From an uncultured Lachnospiraceae bacterium (GTDB lineage: Bacteria; Bacillota; Clostridia; Lachnospirales; Lachnospiraceae): 42,462 nucleotides of DNA. The position numbers were made by a program, and so were the translations under genes. Where the stretch lies: assembly GCA_934402515.1 (NCBI GenBank), contig CAKRTZ010000017.1, positions 1 to 42,462 of the forward strand, written 5' to 3'. Of the stretch, positions 1 through 6,557 are shown one piece after another. Position 1 is the first letter of the stretch; every line of letters starts with the position of its first letter. Below the pieces are notes generated by a model. That model had not been told where the DNA came from, did no database searches, and saw nothing but the letters and a program-made list of their open reading frames with translations.

Positions 1-135
1 TGTCCTACGGTGGCAGAGGAACTGTCCGCTTTTTCATATACAGAGACAGAAGGTGATGTGAGTGTAGCCTGTTGTGTAAACAGCTTCATGTGATCCGATT
101 CTCCCTTTTACTTGTTTCTGTCTGACACAGCTTAA

Positions 136-162
136 GGGAACCTGTCCCAAGGGCAGGCCCCC
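136..162 (-). other. Hairpin after the secreted-protein gene, possible weak terminator
   Basis: CCTGTCC (141-147) can pair with GGGCAGG (151-157), and GGG 136-138 with CCC 160-162 across a small mismatch. The hairpin starts about 14 nt past the stop codon of the minus-strand gene at 176. No T-run follows it on either strand, so its role as a terminator is uncertain. The rest of 1-175 shows no supportable gene. Confidence 0.3.
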
Positions 163-175
163 TCATAGATGTCTC

Positions 176-823
176 TTAAACTGCAGGAACGAATACTAAA
201 ACACTGATCGTTTTAGGAGTTCCTTTGAATGCGCCAAGGATCTCACCTGTAACAGGATCAACAACACCCTCAACGAACTCAACAGTGCCATCGGCATTAA
301 CGCTCATCAGCATTACAAGGGAACCATTGGTTACACCCTTTGCCTTCATGCTTCCTGCAGAAGCAATGACATTACCGAAAGCATCTTTTGCAACAGCCTT
401 GGTCTTTACGGTACCGCAGTTGTTGATGGCAGCTTTGCCGTTTAATGCATTGACGGTAGCCTGGAACATAGGAGTTGCAGGAGTAGTCATCAGTGCAGAA
501 ACAGCGGCACCTGCGTCCTCATTGGCTGCAGCCAGGGATACTACATTTTTCTCTGCGGCTGCAACATAAGCAGTCAGGTTGGTTGTCTGTACCGTACCAT
601 CAGCAGCAACAACTGCTACAGATACGGTATCGGTATTAACCACCTGTCCCGGAGCTGCTTTGTCAACGGACGGAGTGGTCGTTGCAGTTGCAGCCGGAGC
701 TGCTGCAGCAGCGGAAGAATTGCCGGAATTGCCGGAAGTTGTAGAACTTGCAGCAAAAGCGGTCATGCTCATGGACAGTGTCAGGGCAACAGTCAGTGCC
801 ATAGCCATAACTTTCTTTTTCAT
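176..823 (-). CDS. Secreted Ala/Thr/Val-rich hypothetical protein
   Basis: I do not recognise the family of this 215-residue protein. Residues 1-25 form a clear Sec signal peptide: MKKK, a hydrophobic core, then TAFAA as a likely signal peptidase I site. A low-complexity Ser/Gly/Ala/Thr stretch follows (about 26-55), then a small Val/Ala-rich domain without catalytic signatures. There is no lipobox, sortase motif or other wall anchor, so it is probably released or non-covalently surface-associated. A strong site, AAGGAGG, lies 8 nt before the ATG. The gene begins 45 bp after the LCP-family gene on the same strand without an obvious promoter between, so cotranscription with that envelope gene is inferred. 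Confidence 0.8.
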   Translation of the reverse strand: MKKKVMAMALTVALTLSMSMTAFAASSTTSGNSGNSSAAAAAPAATATTTPSVDKAAPGQVVNTDTVSVAVVAADGTVQTTNLTAYVAAAEKNVVSLAAANEDAGAAVSALMTTPATPMFQATVNALNGKAAINNCGTVKTKAVAKDAFGNVIASAGSMKAKGVTNGSLVMLMSVNADGTVEFVEGVVDPVTGEILGAFKGTPKTISVLVFVPAV

Positions 824-868
824 TGGTTTTTACCTCCTTATTTTATTTATCATCAAATCCTGGCGGAT

Positions 869-2047
869 TTAACGATCATAGACATCGAGCTTTACTTCAT
901 CGTAGAAAGCATCGATCATGGTCTGACGGATACTATCCTCCCGCAGATAGTAGTCGTCATAGAAGTCCTCTGTGCCATCCTTTCTGGTAAAAGGAACGGA
1001 CACATCGTCTCCCTGTAGCAGATAAAAGGAATCGCTGTCAAACTGATAATCCAGAGCCTGTCTTACCAGATAGACCGCTTCATCCAAAGTTACATCCGTA
1101 TTCATATAAGAAGTAATGGAATTGTAGAGTTCCGTCACAATCAACGGATTTTCTTTCACGCAGGCTTTTGCTGCCTGAATCAGTGCCGTGATATACTGTT
1201 TCTGCCGTTTCAACCGCAGGGTGGGGCTTCCCAGCTGGTAATAGTCCCTCTCCCGCACGTACTGTAGTGCCATAGAACCATTGAGATGCACGGTATTCCC
1301 AAGCACAAAGGCTTTGTTTTTCTCCGGCATGTCCTCCAGCACATCCACGGTTACGCCGCCCACCTTATCATTGATAATGGAAACCGCATCGTAACCGATG
1401 GCAAAAACACCATGAATGGGTAAATCGTAAAGCAGCTTGGAAGAAGCCTCCCTCATGGCATTTAATCCGTTCCCGCCACCTCCGGCGTAGCCATACTGGA
1501 GACAGATCTGATTGTGGATAGTCTCCATCTCCCTGGCATTCTGGTCATAAATATCCACATCTACCATGGAGTTTCTTGGAATCCCCACGATGCGAATCGT
1601 TTTCTTATTGGGATTCATGGATAAGACGAAAATAGCGTCGGCCTGCCCTGCCTCCCAGTTATCCAGATCGGTTTCTGTGGAAATAGAGCCGGAGCGGTCA
1701 ATTCCCAGAAAGAGAAGGTTGATAATATCCTCATCATACTCATAGGCCTTTCCATTTAATGCCACCCAGTCATCCTGCCAGGTGACAGTGGCCAGTCCGG
1801 CCTTCTCCTTTGCAAGCTTTGCCGCTTCCTCATCGAAGCTGCCGGCCGTGGGGGCTTTATTCTCCACTGCGTTGGCAAGGCTTGCCTCCCCGCTTTTGTA
1901 TAACACAACAAAAGCCAGACATAACACCGCTGCTATGCTGGCAAATAAGGCTAAAAGAATCCCCAATACTTTATAGATGCGGCTTGTTCTCTTCTTTTTT
2001 TTTCTTCTTTTTTTCTTTTTGGAATTGATCGCTTCATTCTGGCTCAT
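869..2047 (-). CDS. LytR-CpsA-Psr (LCP) family cell-wall ligase
   Basis: LCP proteins are membrane-anchored phosphotransferases that move undecaprenyl-linked glycopolymers (teichoic acid, capsule) onto peptidoglycan outside the cell. The 392-residue protein has a very basic cytoplasmic N-terminus (Lys/Arg at residues 10-20), one membrane segment (about 27-50) and an extracellular LCP domain. The domain shows NLLFLGIDRSG (about 110-120), DAIFVLSMNP, an RNSMVDV block and YVRERD, which carry the family's Asp and Arg residues that bind the polyprenyl pyrophosphate. The ATG follows a modest GGAAA site. Its promoter (2086-2114) carries a palindrome shared with the XRE gene at 3023, so repression by that regulator is inferred. 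The acceptor polymer cannot be told from sequence. Confidence 0.93.
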   Translation of the reverse strand: MSQNEAINSKKKKRRKKKKRTSRIYKVLGILLALFASIAAVLCLAFVVLYKSGEASLANAVENKAPTAGSFDEEAAKLAKEKAGLATVTWQDDWVALNGKAYEYDEDIINLLFLGIDRSGSISTETDLDNWEAGQADAIFVLSMNPNKKTIRIVGIPRNSMVDVDIYDQNAREMETIHNQICLQYGYAGGGGNGLNAMREASSKLLYDLPIHGVFAIGYDAVSIINDKVGGVTVDVLEDMPEKNKAFVLGNTVHLNGSMALQYVRERDYYQLGSPTLRLKRQKQYITALIQAAKACVKENPLIVTELYNSITSYMNTDVTLDEAVYLVRQALDYQFDSDSFYLLQGDDVSVPFTRKDGTEDFYDDYYLREDSIRQTMIDAFYDEVKLDVYDR

Positions 2048-2085
2048 TGCTGTTTTTCCGACATTTCCCTTTCATTCTCGACATA

Positions 2086-2114
2086 ACTATAACCCGTTTT
2101 AGGTTAAAAGTCAA
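2086..2114 (-). promoter_or_regulatory. Sigma-A promoter of the LCP gene
   Basis: On the minus strand, -35 TTGACT (2109-2114), a 17-bp spacer and -10 TATAGT (2086-2091). The spacer is almost entirely filled by the palindrome at 2090-2106, the classical arrangement for steric repression. Confidence 0.8.
2090..2106. promoter_or_regulatory. Putative XRE operator O1 (TAACCCGTTTTAGGTTA)
   Basis: A 17-bp inverted repeat with 6-bp half sites and a 5-bp centre (GTTTT). It is nearly identical to two copies before the XRE gene (2934-2950 and 2959-2975). It lies between -35 and -10 of the LCP promoter. That the XRE protein binds here is inference from copy similarity and proximity. Confidence 0.7.
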
Positions 2115-2190
2115 CATTTGTTACAGAACTGTAATATTTTTTAGAAAATTGTTGGTTTTCGTTATTTTACAAGGAATAAATACATTTTCT

Positions 2191-2207
2191 TAGTCTATTT
2201 CAGACTA
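2191..2207. promoter_or_regulatory. 17-bp palindrome at the lipoprotein promoter (TAGTCTATTTCAGACTA)
   Basis: A perfect 6-5-6 inverted repeat ending at the weak -35 of the lipoprotein promoter. It has the same geometry and the same outer TA/TA and inner CT/AG bases as the TAACCT/AGGTTA operators, but a different core. It could be a diverged operator or the site of another regulator. Confidence 0.5.
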
Positions 2208-2234
2208 GATAAACCGATTTTTTCATGTTATAAT
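2206..2234 (+). promoter_or_regulatory. Extended -10 promoter of the lipoprotein gene
   Basis: TATAAT (2229-2234) is preceded by TGT (2226-2228), giving an extended -10. A weak -35 TAGATA (2206-2211) lies 17 bp upstream. The predicted transcription start, 7 nt after the -10, falls at 2241, the A of the proposed start codon. Confidence 0.7.
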
Positions 2235-2240
2235 GTGCCC

Positions 2241-2861
2241 ATGAAAGCAAATTGTGTTAAAATTTCAACATTAATTTTATTATTTACCTTTGGAGCATTC
2301 GCTTTGGGGGGATGTGGGAAAGAAAGCAAACCGGCAGATGTTAATTTAATGGAGGAGGTTTCGGAGCTGCCGGATGCAACCATTACCATTCCTTCCACTC
2401 TTGTAGGGGATGAGGCGGAGCTGCTTCTGCCGTTATCTCCGGAGACAACTCCTGATGATTCTGCTGAGGAATCGGATTCTTCTCTGGAAACGGAGGAATC
2501 CGATACAGGTCAGGCTCCTATGGTCACCTATCACATTGACGGAGATACCCGCACTGAACTGATCAATGAGATTACAAAAGAATTGGAAGAAAGTGTTTCC
2601 TCTGTGTTGGCAGACAAATACTACTATCCGGACATTACCGATATCCAGGTCAATGAAGACGCATCGGAATTTACGATTTTTTTAAGTTCGGATCAGCCGA
2701 ATCTCTATGAATCCACCCTGATGCTTTCCTTTTATACCATCGGCAACAAATACCAGATTTATCTGGGTGTTCCTGCCGAGGAAGCCGTGACAACCGTCAT
2801 CTACAAAAACACTGAAACCGGTGAGGAATTGGCACGGACGGATTCCACTTCCATGCAATAA
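2241..2861 (+). CDS. Small lipoprotein of unknown function
   Basis: This 206-residue protein starts with a lipoprotein signal peptide: MKANCVK, a hydrophobic stretch, then the lipobox ALGGC with the lipidated Cys near residue 25. An acidic, Ser/Glu/Asp/Thr-rich linker (about 45-95) leads to a folded domain of about 110 residues that I do not recognise. The reading frame could open at GTG 2235, but the consensus -10 ends at 2234 and no Shine-Dalgarno-like purine tract precedes either codon. ATG 2241 on a leaderless mRNA fits best. A strong terminator follows. It sits between the LCP and XRE genes, so an envelope role linked to that circuit is plausible but inferred. Confidence 0.85.
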   Translation: MKANCVKISTLILLFTFGAFALGGCGKESKPADVNLMEEVSELPDATITIPSTLVGDEAELLLPLSPETTPDDSAEESDSSLETEESDTGQAPMVTYHIDGDTRTELINEITKELEESVSSVLADKYYYPDITDIQVNEDASEFTIFLSSDQPNLYESTLMLSFYTIGNKYQIYLGVPAEEAVTTVIYKNTETGEELARTDSTSMQ

Positions 2862-2869
2862 GTCACACC

Positions 2870-2904
2870 AAAAAGCCAGCTGTGATCCACAGTTGGCTTT
2901 TTCT
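2870..2904 (+). terminator. Rho-independent terminator after the lipoprotein gene
   Basis: A 15-bp stem (2870-2884 with 2888-2902, one G-T pair) closes a 3-nt loop and ends in TTTTT. It begins 8 bp after the stop codon. Confidence 0.9.
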
Positions 2905-2933
2905 ATATAGAGCCTTTTCAACGTCCTTCCATG

Positions 2934-2950
2934 TAACCTGTTTTAGGTTA
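2934..2950. promoter_or_regulatory. Putative XRE operator O2 (TAACCTGTTTTAGGTTA)
   Basis: A perfect 6-5-6 inverted repeat, just upstream of the likely -35 of the XRE gene. It differs from O1 at 2090-2106 by one base. Confidence 0.7.
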
Positions 2951-2955
2951 TACGT

Positions 2956-2983
2956 TTGTAACCCGTTTTAGATTAGATATTAT
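2956..2983 (+). promoter_or_regulatory. Candidate promoter of the XRE gene
   Basis: -35 TTGTAA (2956-2961), 16-bp spacer, -10 TATTAT (2978-2983). Operator O3 fills the spacer, as O1 does in the LCP promoter. A second possible -10, CATAAT, lies at 2994-2999 with a poorer -35. Confidence 0.5.
2959..2975. promoter_or_regulatory. Putative XRE operator O3 (TAACCCGTTTTAGATTA)
   Basis: An imperfect copy of the operator palindrome, its start 25 bp after that of O2. It shares the TAACC left half and GTTTT centre and has one change in the right half. It would support autoregulation. Confidence 0.65.
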
Positions 2984-3022
2984 TTTATTAGCGCATAATA
3001 CTGGGAAGGAGTTGATATATTT

Positions 3023-3250
3023 ATGTACTCTCGTATCAGAGATTTACGTGAAGACGCGGATCTGAACCAGTCACAAATGGCCGCTATTTTGGGCATGTCG
3101 CAAACAGGTTATTCGAAATATGAAACCGGCACCAATGATATTCCTACTGAAATTTTGATTAAATTAGCATCTTATCATAATACAAGTACGGATTATCTTT
3201 TGGGGTTGACCAATGTCAAAAAGCCATATCCGCGCAATATAAAGATTTAA
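3023..3250 (+). CDS. XRE-family helix-turn-helix regulator
   Basis: A 75-residue protein that is essentially one HTH_3/cro-cI domain. The helix-turn-helix lies at about residues 15-40 (NQSQMAAILGMSQTGYSKYE), followed by the family's helix PTEILIKLASYHNTSTDYLLGLT. There is no extra ligand-binding or dimerisation domain, so it would act as a simple dimeric repressor. The site AAGGAG (3006-3011) precedes the ATG by 11 nt. Two palindromes in its own promoter and one in the divergent LCP promoter suggest it represses itself and the LCP gene; that link is inferred. It ends at a terminator shared with the convergent degV-type gene. Confidence 0.92.
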   Translation: MYSRIRDLREDADLNQSQMAAILGMSQTGYSKYETGTNDIPTEILIKLASYHNTSTDYLLGLTNVKKPYPRNIKI

Positions 3251-3252
3251 AG

Positions 3253-3294
3253 AAAAATCCAGGTAATGTATTGGTAGCCATTACCTGGATTTTT
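3253..3294. terminator. Bidirectional terminator between the XRE gene and degV
   Basis: A perfect 16-bp stem (3253-3268 with 3279-3294) and a 10-nt loop. It has AAAAA on the left and TTTTT on the right, so it can stop transcription from both convergent genes. Confidence 0.92.
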
Positions 3295-3299
3295 AATGA

Positions 3300-4184
3300 T
3301 TATAAGGTTCTTTCTTTTCCCCAGAAAAACAGGGCGACGGTACCAGGACCGGTATGGCTGCCGATGGTGGTTCCCACGCTGCTGATCTCAATTTCTCCAA
3401 CTTTGGGGAAGCGCTCACGGACAAGGGCTGCCACACTCTCTGCGTCCTCTATGCAGGCTGAATTGGAAATAAATACCTTCCCGGTATAATCTGTCCCATC
3501 CTCTGCATATTCCTCCATACGGTCCACAATGGTACGGATCACTTTATTCTTGCCACGGATCTTACTGCGGGGGATCAGTTTTCCCTCGGAATTGACATTC
3601 AACAGGGGACAGATTCCCAGCATACCGCCCACGAAGCCGGAGGTCTTGGAAACTCTTCCGCCTTTGATATAAAAAGTGAGATCGGTAGAGAAAAACCAGG
3701 CCTGTGCTTCTAATTTATGTGCTTCTACCCACTGGTACAAGTCCTCCACGGACATTCCCCCATCCCGCAGATCCGCCAGCTTATCCATAATCATGCCATA
3801 GCCGGCAGAGGCATTTAGGGAATCCACGATATACACCTTACGGTCCGGGTATTTCTCTTCCATCATATCCTTGGCAATCATGGCGGAATTTAATACGCCG
3901 GAAATGCCACTGGACAAGGTCACATGTAAAATATCTTTTCCCTCTTTTAAGAAAGGCTCAAAGTAGCTGCAAAACTCATCTACATTCACCTGGGAGGTTT
4001 TAGTCTCTGCCCCGTCCTGCATGGCTTTATAGAATTGATCAAAGGGCATGCTTTTGCCCAGATCATCCATATACTGTCTGCCATCTAATTCATAGTGAAA
4101 ACAGATATAGGAAATGTTCCGATTTATAAAACGCTGCTCCAGCAGGTCTGCTGTGGAACAGCAGCTGATGATGTACTCACTCAT
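3300..4184 (-). CDS. DegV family protein (fatty-acid-binding FakB type)
   Basis: DegV/FakB proteins bind a fatty acid and present it to the kinase FakA for phosphorylation. The 294-residue protein shows the N-terminal SCCSTADL strand-loop, the LSSGISGVLNSA fatty-acid carboxylate motif (about residues 88-99), PDRKVYIVDSLNASAGYG and a C-terminal SVGTTIGSHTGPGTVALFFWG block. The frame extends 25 codons upstream, but the ATG at 4182-4184 has a consensus AAGGAGGA site 7-8 nt before it, and the predicted promoter overlaps the upstream extension. No fakA lies in the window. The bound lipid is unknown. Confidence 0.93.
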   Translation of the reverse strand: MSEYIISCCSTADLLEQRFINRNISYICFHYELDGRQYMDDLGKSMPFDQFYKAMQDGAETKTSQVNVDEFCSYFEPFLKEGKDILHVTLSSGISGVLNSAMIAKDMMEEKYPDRKVYIVDSLNASAGYGMIMDKLADLRDGGMSVEDLYQWVEAHKLEAQAWFFSTDLTFYIKGGRVSKTSGFVGGMLGICPLLNVNSEGKLIPRSKIRGKNKVIRTIVDRMEEYAEDGTDYTGKVFISNSACIEDAESVAALVRERFPKVGEIEISSVGTTIGSHTGPGTVALFFWGKERTL

Positions 4185-4205
4185 AAAAAAATCCTCCTTG
4201 TGTCT

Positions 4206-4251
4206 CCCACTCTCTAACAGTGTAATATAGAAAGTGGGATAACACAAGCAA
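4206..4251 (-). promoter_or_regulatory. degV promoter with an inverted repeat over the -10
   Basis: On the minus strand, -35 TTGCTT (4246-4251), a 16-bp spacer and -10 TATATT (4224-4229). An inverted repeat with arms at 4206-4215 and 4229-4238 (CCCACT/AGTGGG plus TCT/AGA with one mismatch) brackets the -10 and start site. It could be an operator or an RNA hairpin. No T-run follows it, so it is a poor terminator for the EF-G-like gene. Confidence 0.55.
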
Positions 4252-4266
4252 GATTTCACATTAATA

Positions 4267-6357
4267 TCATTCTTCTGCGTTCTCCGCTACCTTGCTTGCT
4301 CTGGCAGCGACTTCCTTCTCCTGTACATCGGAGGGAGCCTGCTCATAGCGGGCAAATTCATAGGAGTACTCGCCTCTGCCTCCGGTCATGGAGCGCAGAT
4401 CTGTACAATAACCGAAAAGACAGCTCTGGGGGATCTCTGCCTCAATCATCTGCCTGCCACCGGGCTGGGGATTCATTCCCAACACTCTTCCCCGGCGTTT
4501 GTTCAAATCTCCCATCACATCCCCGGTATAGACATCGGGAACCAATACATGTAAGGTGGCAATCGGCTCCAACAGAACCGGTCCTGCTTCCATGAAGCCT
4601 TTCTTAAAGGCCTGCAGTGCAGCGGTTTTGAAGGCCATCTCGGAGGAGTCCACCGGATGATAGGAACCATCGTAGAGAACGGCCTTTACACCCACCACCG
4701 GATAGGCAGCCAGAGGGCCTCTCTGAACGCCTTCCTGAATTCCCTTTTCCACTGCCGGGAAGTAGTTTTTAGGCACCGCACCTCCTACAACCTCCTGTTC
4801 AAACACATACGGTGCATTCAGATCTCCGGAGGGTTCAAAGCGCATTTTGACATGACCGTACTGCCCATGTCCGCCGGACTGTTTTTTATATTTATATTCC
4901 ACATCGGATTTCTTGCGGATGGTTTCGCGGTAGGCTACTTTAGGCTTACTTAATTCCACCTGAACCTTATACTCATTGAAAAGCCTGCTGACAACGATTT
5001 CCAGATGCTGTTCACTGATTCCGTACAGAAGCAGCTGATGGTTTTCCGCATCATTCACTACTTTTAAGGTCTGATCTTCATGGGTCATCTTCTGTAAGGA
5101 CTGGGCTGCTTTATCCACATCTGCCTTATTGGGTACTTTGTAACGCATGTAGGTATAAGGCGCGCTGATCTCTGTTTTGCCATACTGGATGGTCACTGCC
5201 TTCGTAGATAAGGTATTGCCTGTGCGGGCTGCCGTCAGTTTGGCAATGGCTCCGATATCTCCTGCATGGATTTCCGGTACCTCGTAGGGCTTGCTTCCCT
5301 GTAGAATATACAGCTTGCCGATGGTTTCCTCAATGTCCTTATCTTTATTATAGATCACATCTCCTGCTTTAAAAACACCGGAGCACACCTTAATCAGAGA
5401 GTATTTACCGATAAAGGGATCCACAATGGTTTTAAAGATATAGGCTGACTTCGGTTTGGAGAAGTCGTAGTTTGCTTCAAAGATGGCGTTGGTCTTTAAG
5501 TTCACGCCGGCACATTTGCGCTGTTCAGGGCTTGGCAGATACTTCACAATATCATCCAGTAAGGTATAAACTCCCTGACAAAGAACGGAAGAGCCCATGC
5601 TCATAGGTACGATGGAACATTCGTCCACGTTGGTACGAAGGGCTGCGCGGATCTCGGCCTCCGAGAAGGTCTCTCCGTTAAAATAGCGTTCCATCATATC
5701 TTCACTGGTCTCTGCCACCGCTTCCATCAAGGTATCGCGGTACAGGGTAAGGTTTTCTTTGCTGTAGTCCGGAATCTCACACTCCACCGCATCCTTGCCT
5801 TCCCAGCGGTAGGCCTTCTCGGCAATGACATTCACATAGCCCACAAATTTCTCATTTTCACGGATGGGGAAATGGAAAGGTGCCATCTTCTTGCCGTATT
5901 TCTCAGTCATCTCCTCCACTACGTTTTTGAAGGAGGCATTGTCGATATCCATATCGGTAACAAAAATGAAACGGGGCAGATTGTATTTATCGCATAACTC
6001 CCAGGCCTTTTCCGTTCCCACTTCAATGCCATTCTTACCGGATACAACGATAATGGCTGCATCCGCTGCGGAGACGGCTTCCTCCACCTCTCCCACAAAG
6101 TCAAAGCTTCCGGGGGTATCCAGAAGATTGATCTTCGTGCCTTCCCATTCCAGAGGAATAATGGAAGTGCTGATTGAAATCTGCCGCTTCTGCTCTTCTT
6201 TTCCGAAATCACTGACGGTGTTTTTATCGGTTACTTTACCCATACGGGATGTAATACCCGCCAGGTATGCCATAGCTTCCACCAACGTTGTCTTTCCGGC
6301 ACCACCATGTCCCAGCAAGCAAACGTTGCGAATTTTGTCTGTTGTGTAAACATTCAT
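4267..6357 (-). CDS. EF-G-like translational GTPase
   Basis: A 696-residue protein with the full EF-G domain order: GTPase (1 to about 270), domain II, III, IV and V. The P-loop is GHGGAGKTTL (about 17-26) and the G3 motif DTPGSFDF (about 80-87). The guanine-recognition motif is TDMD rather than NKxD. Domain IV carries the GGAVPKNYFPAVEKG block and a C-terminal SMTGGRGEYSYEF segment typical of EF-G. The P-loop wording resembles Thermus EF-G-2 and other EF-G paralogues rather than canonical FusA, which normally sits by rpsG/tuf. Its exact role (translocation, recycling or other) is not established here. A strong GGAGG site and its own promoter precede the ATG. Confidence 0.88.
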   Translation of the reverse strand: MNVYTTDKIRNVCLLGHGGAGKTTLVEAMAYLAGITSRMGKVTDKNTVSDFGKEEQKRQISISTSIIPLEWEGTKINLLDTPGSFDFVGEVEEAVSAADAAIIVVSGKNGIEVGTEKAWELCDKYNLPRFIFVTDMDIDNASFKNVVEEMTEKYGKKMAPFHFPIRENEKFVGYVNVIAEKAYRWEGKDAVECEIPDYSKENLTLYRDTLMEAVAETSEDMMERYFNGETFSEAEIRAALRTNVDECSIVPMSMGSSVLCQGVYTLLDDIVKYLPSPEQRKCAGVNLKTNAIFEANYDFSKPKSAYIFKTIVDPFIGKYSLIKVCSGVFKAGDVIYNKDKDIEETIGKLYILQGSKPYEVPEIHAGDIGAIAKLTAARTGNTLSTKAVTIQYGKTEISAPYTYMRYKVPNKADVDKAAQSLQKMTHEDQTLKVVNDAENHQLLLYGISEQHLEIVVSRLFNEYKVQVELSKPKVAYRETIRKKSDVEYKYKKQSGGHGQYGHVKMRFEPSGDLNAPYVFEQEVVGGAVPKNYFPAVEKGIQEGVQRGPLAAYPVVGVKAVLYDGSYHPVDSSEMAFKTAALQAFKKGFMEAGPVLLEPIATLHVLVPDVYTGDVMGDLNKRRGRVLGMNPQPGGRQMIEAEIPQSCLFGYCTDLRSMTGGRGEYSYEFARYEQAPSDVQEKEVAARASKVAENAEE

Positions 6358-6394
6358 AATGCATTCCTCCGGTTCATAAAATTTTGATAGTTAC

Positions 6395-6423
6395 ATTTTA
6401 CTAAATATATTTCAGAAATACAA
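6395..6423 (-). promoter_or_regulatory. Promoter of the EF-G-like gene
   Basis: Minus strand -35 TTGTAT (6418-6423), 17-bp spacer, -10 TAAAAT (6395-6400), about 38 bp before the ATG. Confidence 0.6.
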
Positions 6424-6492
6424 TATTTATTTGATACTTTACACAATATTTTATCAAATTCAGACTTTGTATGTTGTGCAATGGCTATAAGT

Positions 6493-6521
6493 TTGACTTT
6501 ATCCTGCTAAAATGGTATTCT
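6493..6521 (+). promoter_or_regulatory. Promoter of tyrA
   Basis: -35 TTGACT (6493-6498), 17-bp spacer, -10 TATTCT (6516-6521) with an upstream TGG extension. A start near 6528 excludes translation from the upstream in-frame ATGs near 6471 and supports the start at 6558. Confidence 0.65.
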
Positions 6522-6557
6522 TACAACAGATTTTTGTTAAAGAGAGGCATGGTTACT

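Noticed and set aside
1..93. Short open plus-strand frame at the left edge ending in TGA at 91-93
   Set aside because: About 30 codons of unremarkable sequence, with another frame also open. Nothing ties it to a known gene, so a 3' gene end is possible but not supportable.
5864..6349. Plus-strand open frame opposite the EF-G-like GTPase domain
   Set aside because: Antisense shadow of a conserved gene, with no start signals.
6430..6458. Inverted repeat TTTGATA/TATCAAA between the EF-G-like gene and tyrA
   Set aside because: Short arms in a very A/T-rich region and off both predicted promoter cores. Chance is likely.
6471..6557. N-terminal extension of TyrA by about 29 codons
   Set aside because: A good promoter lies inside it (6493-6521), the translated residues do not resemble TyrA, and only the ATG at 6558 has a properly spaced ribosome site.
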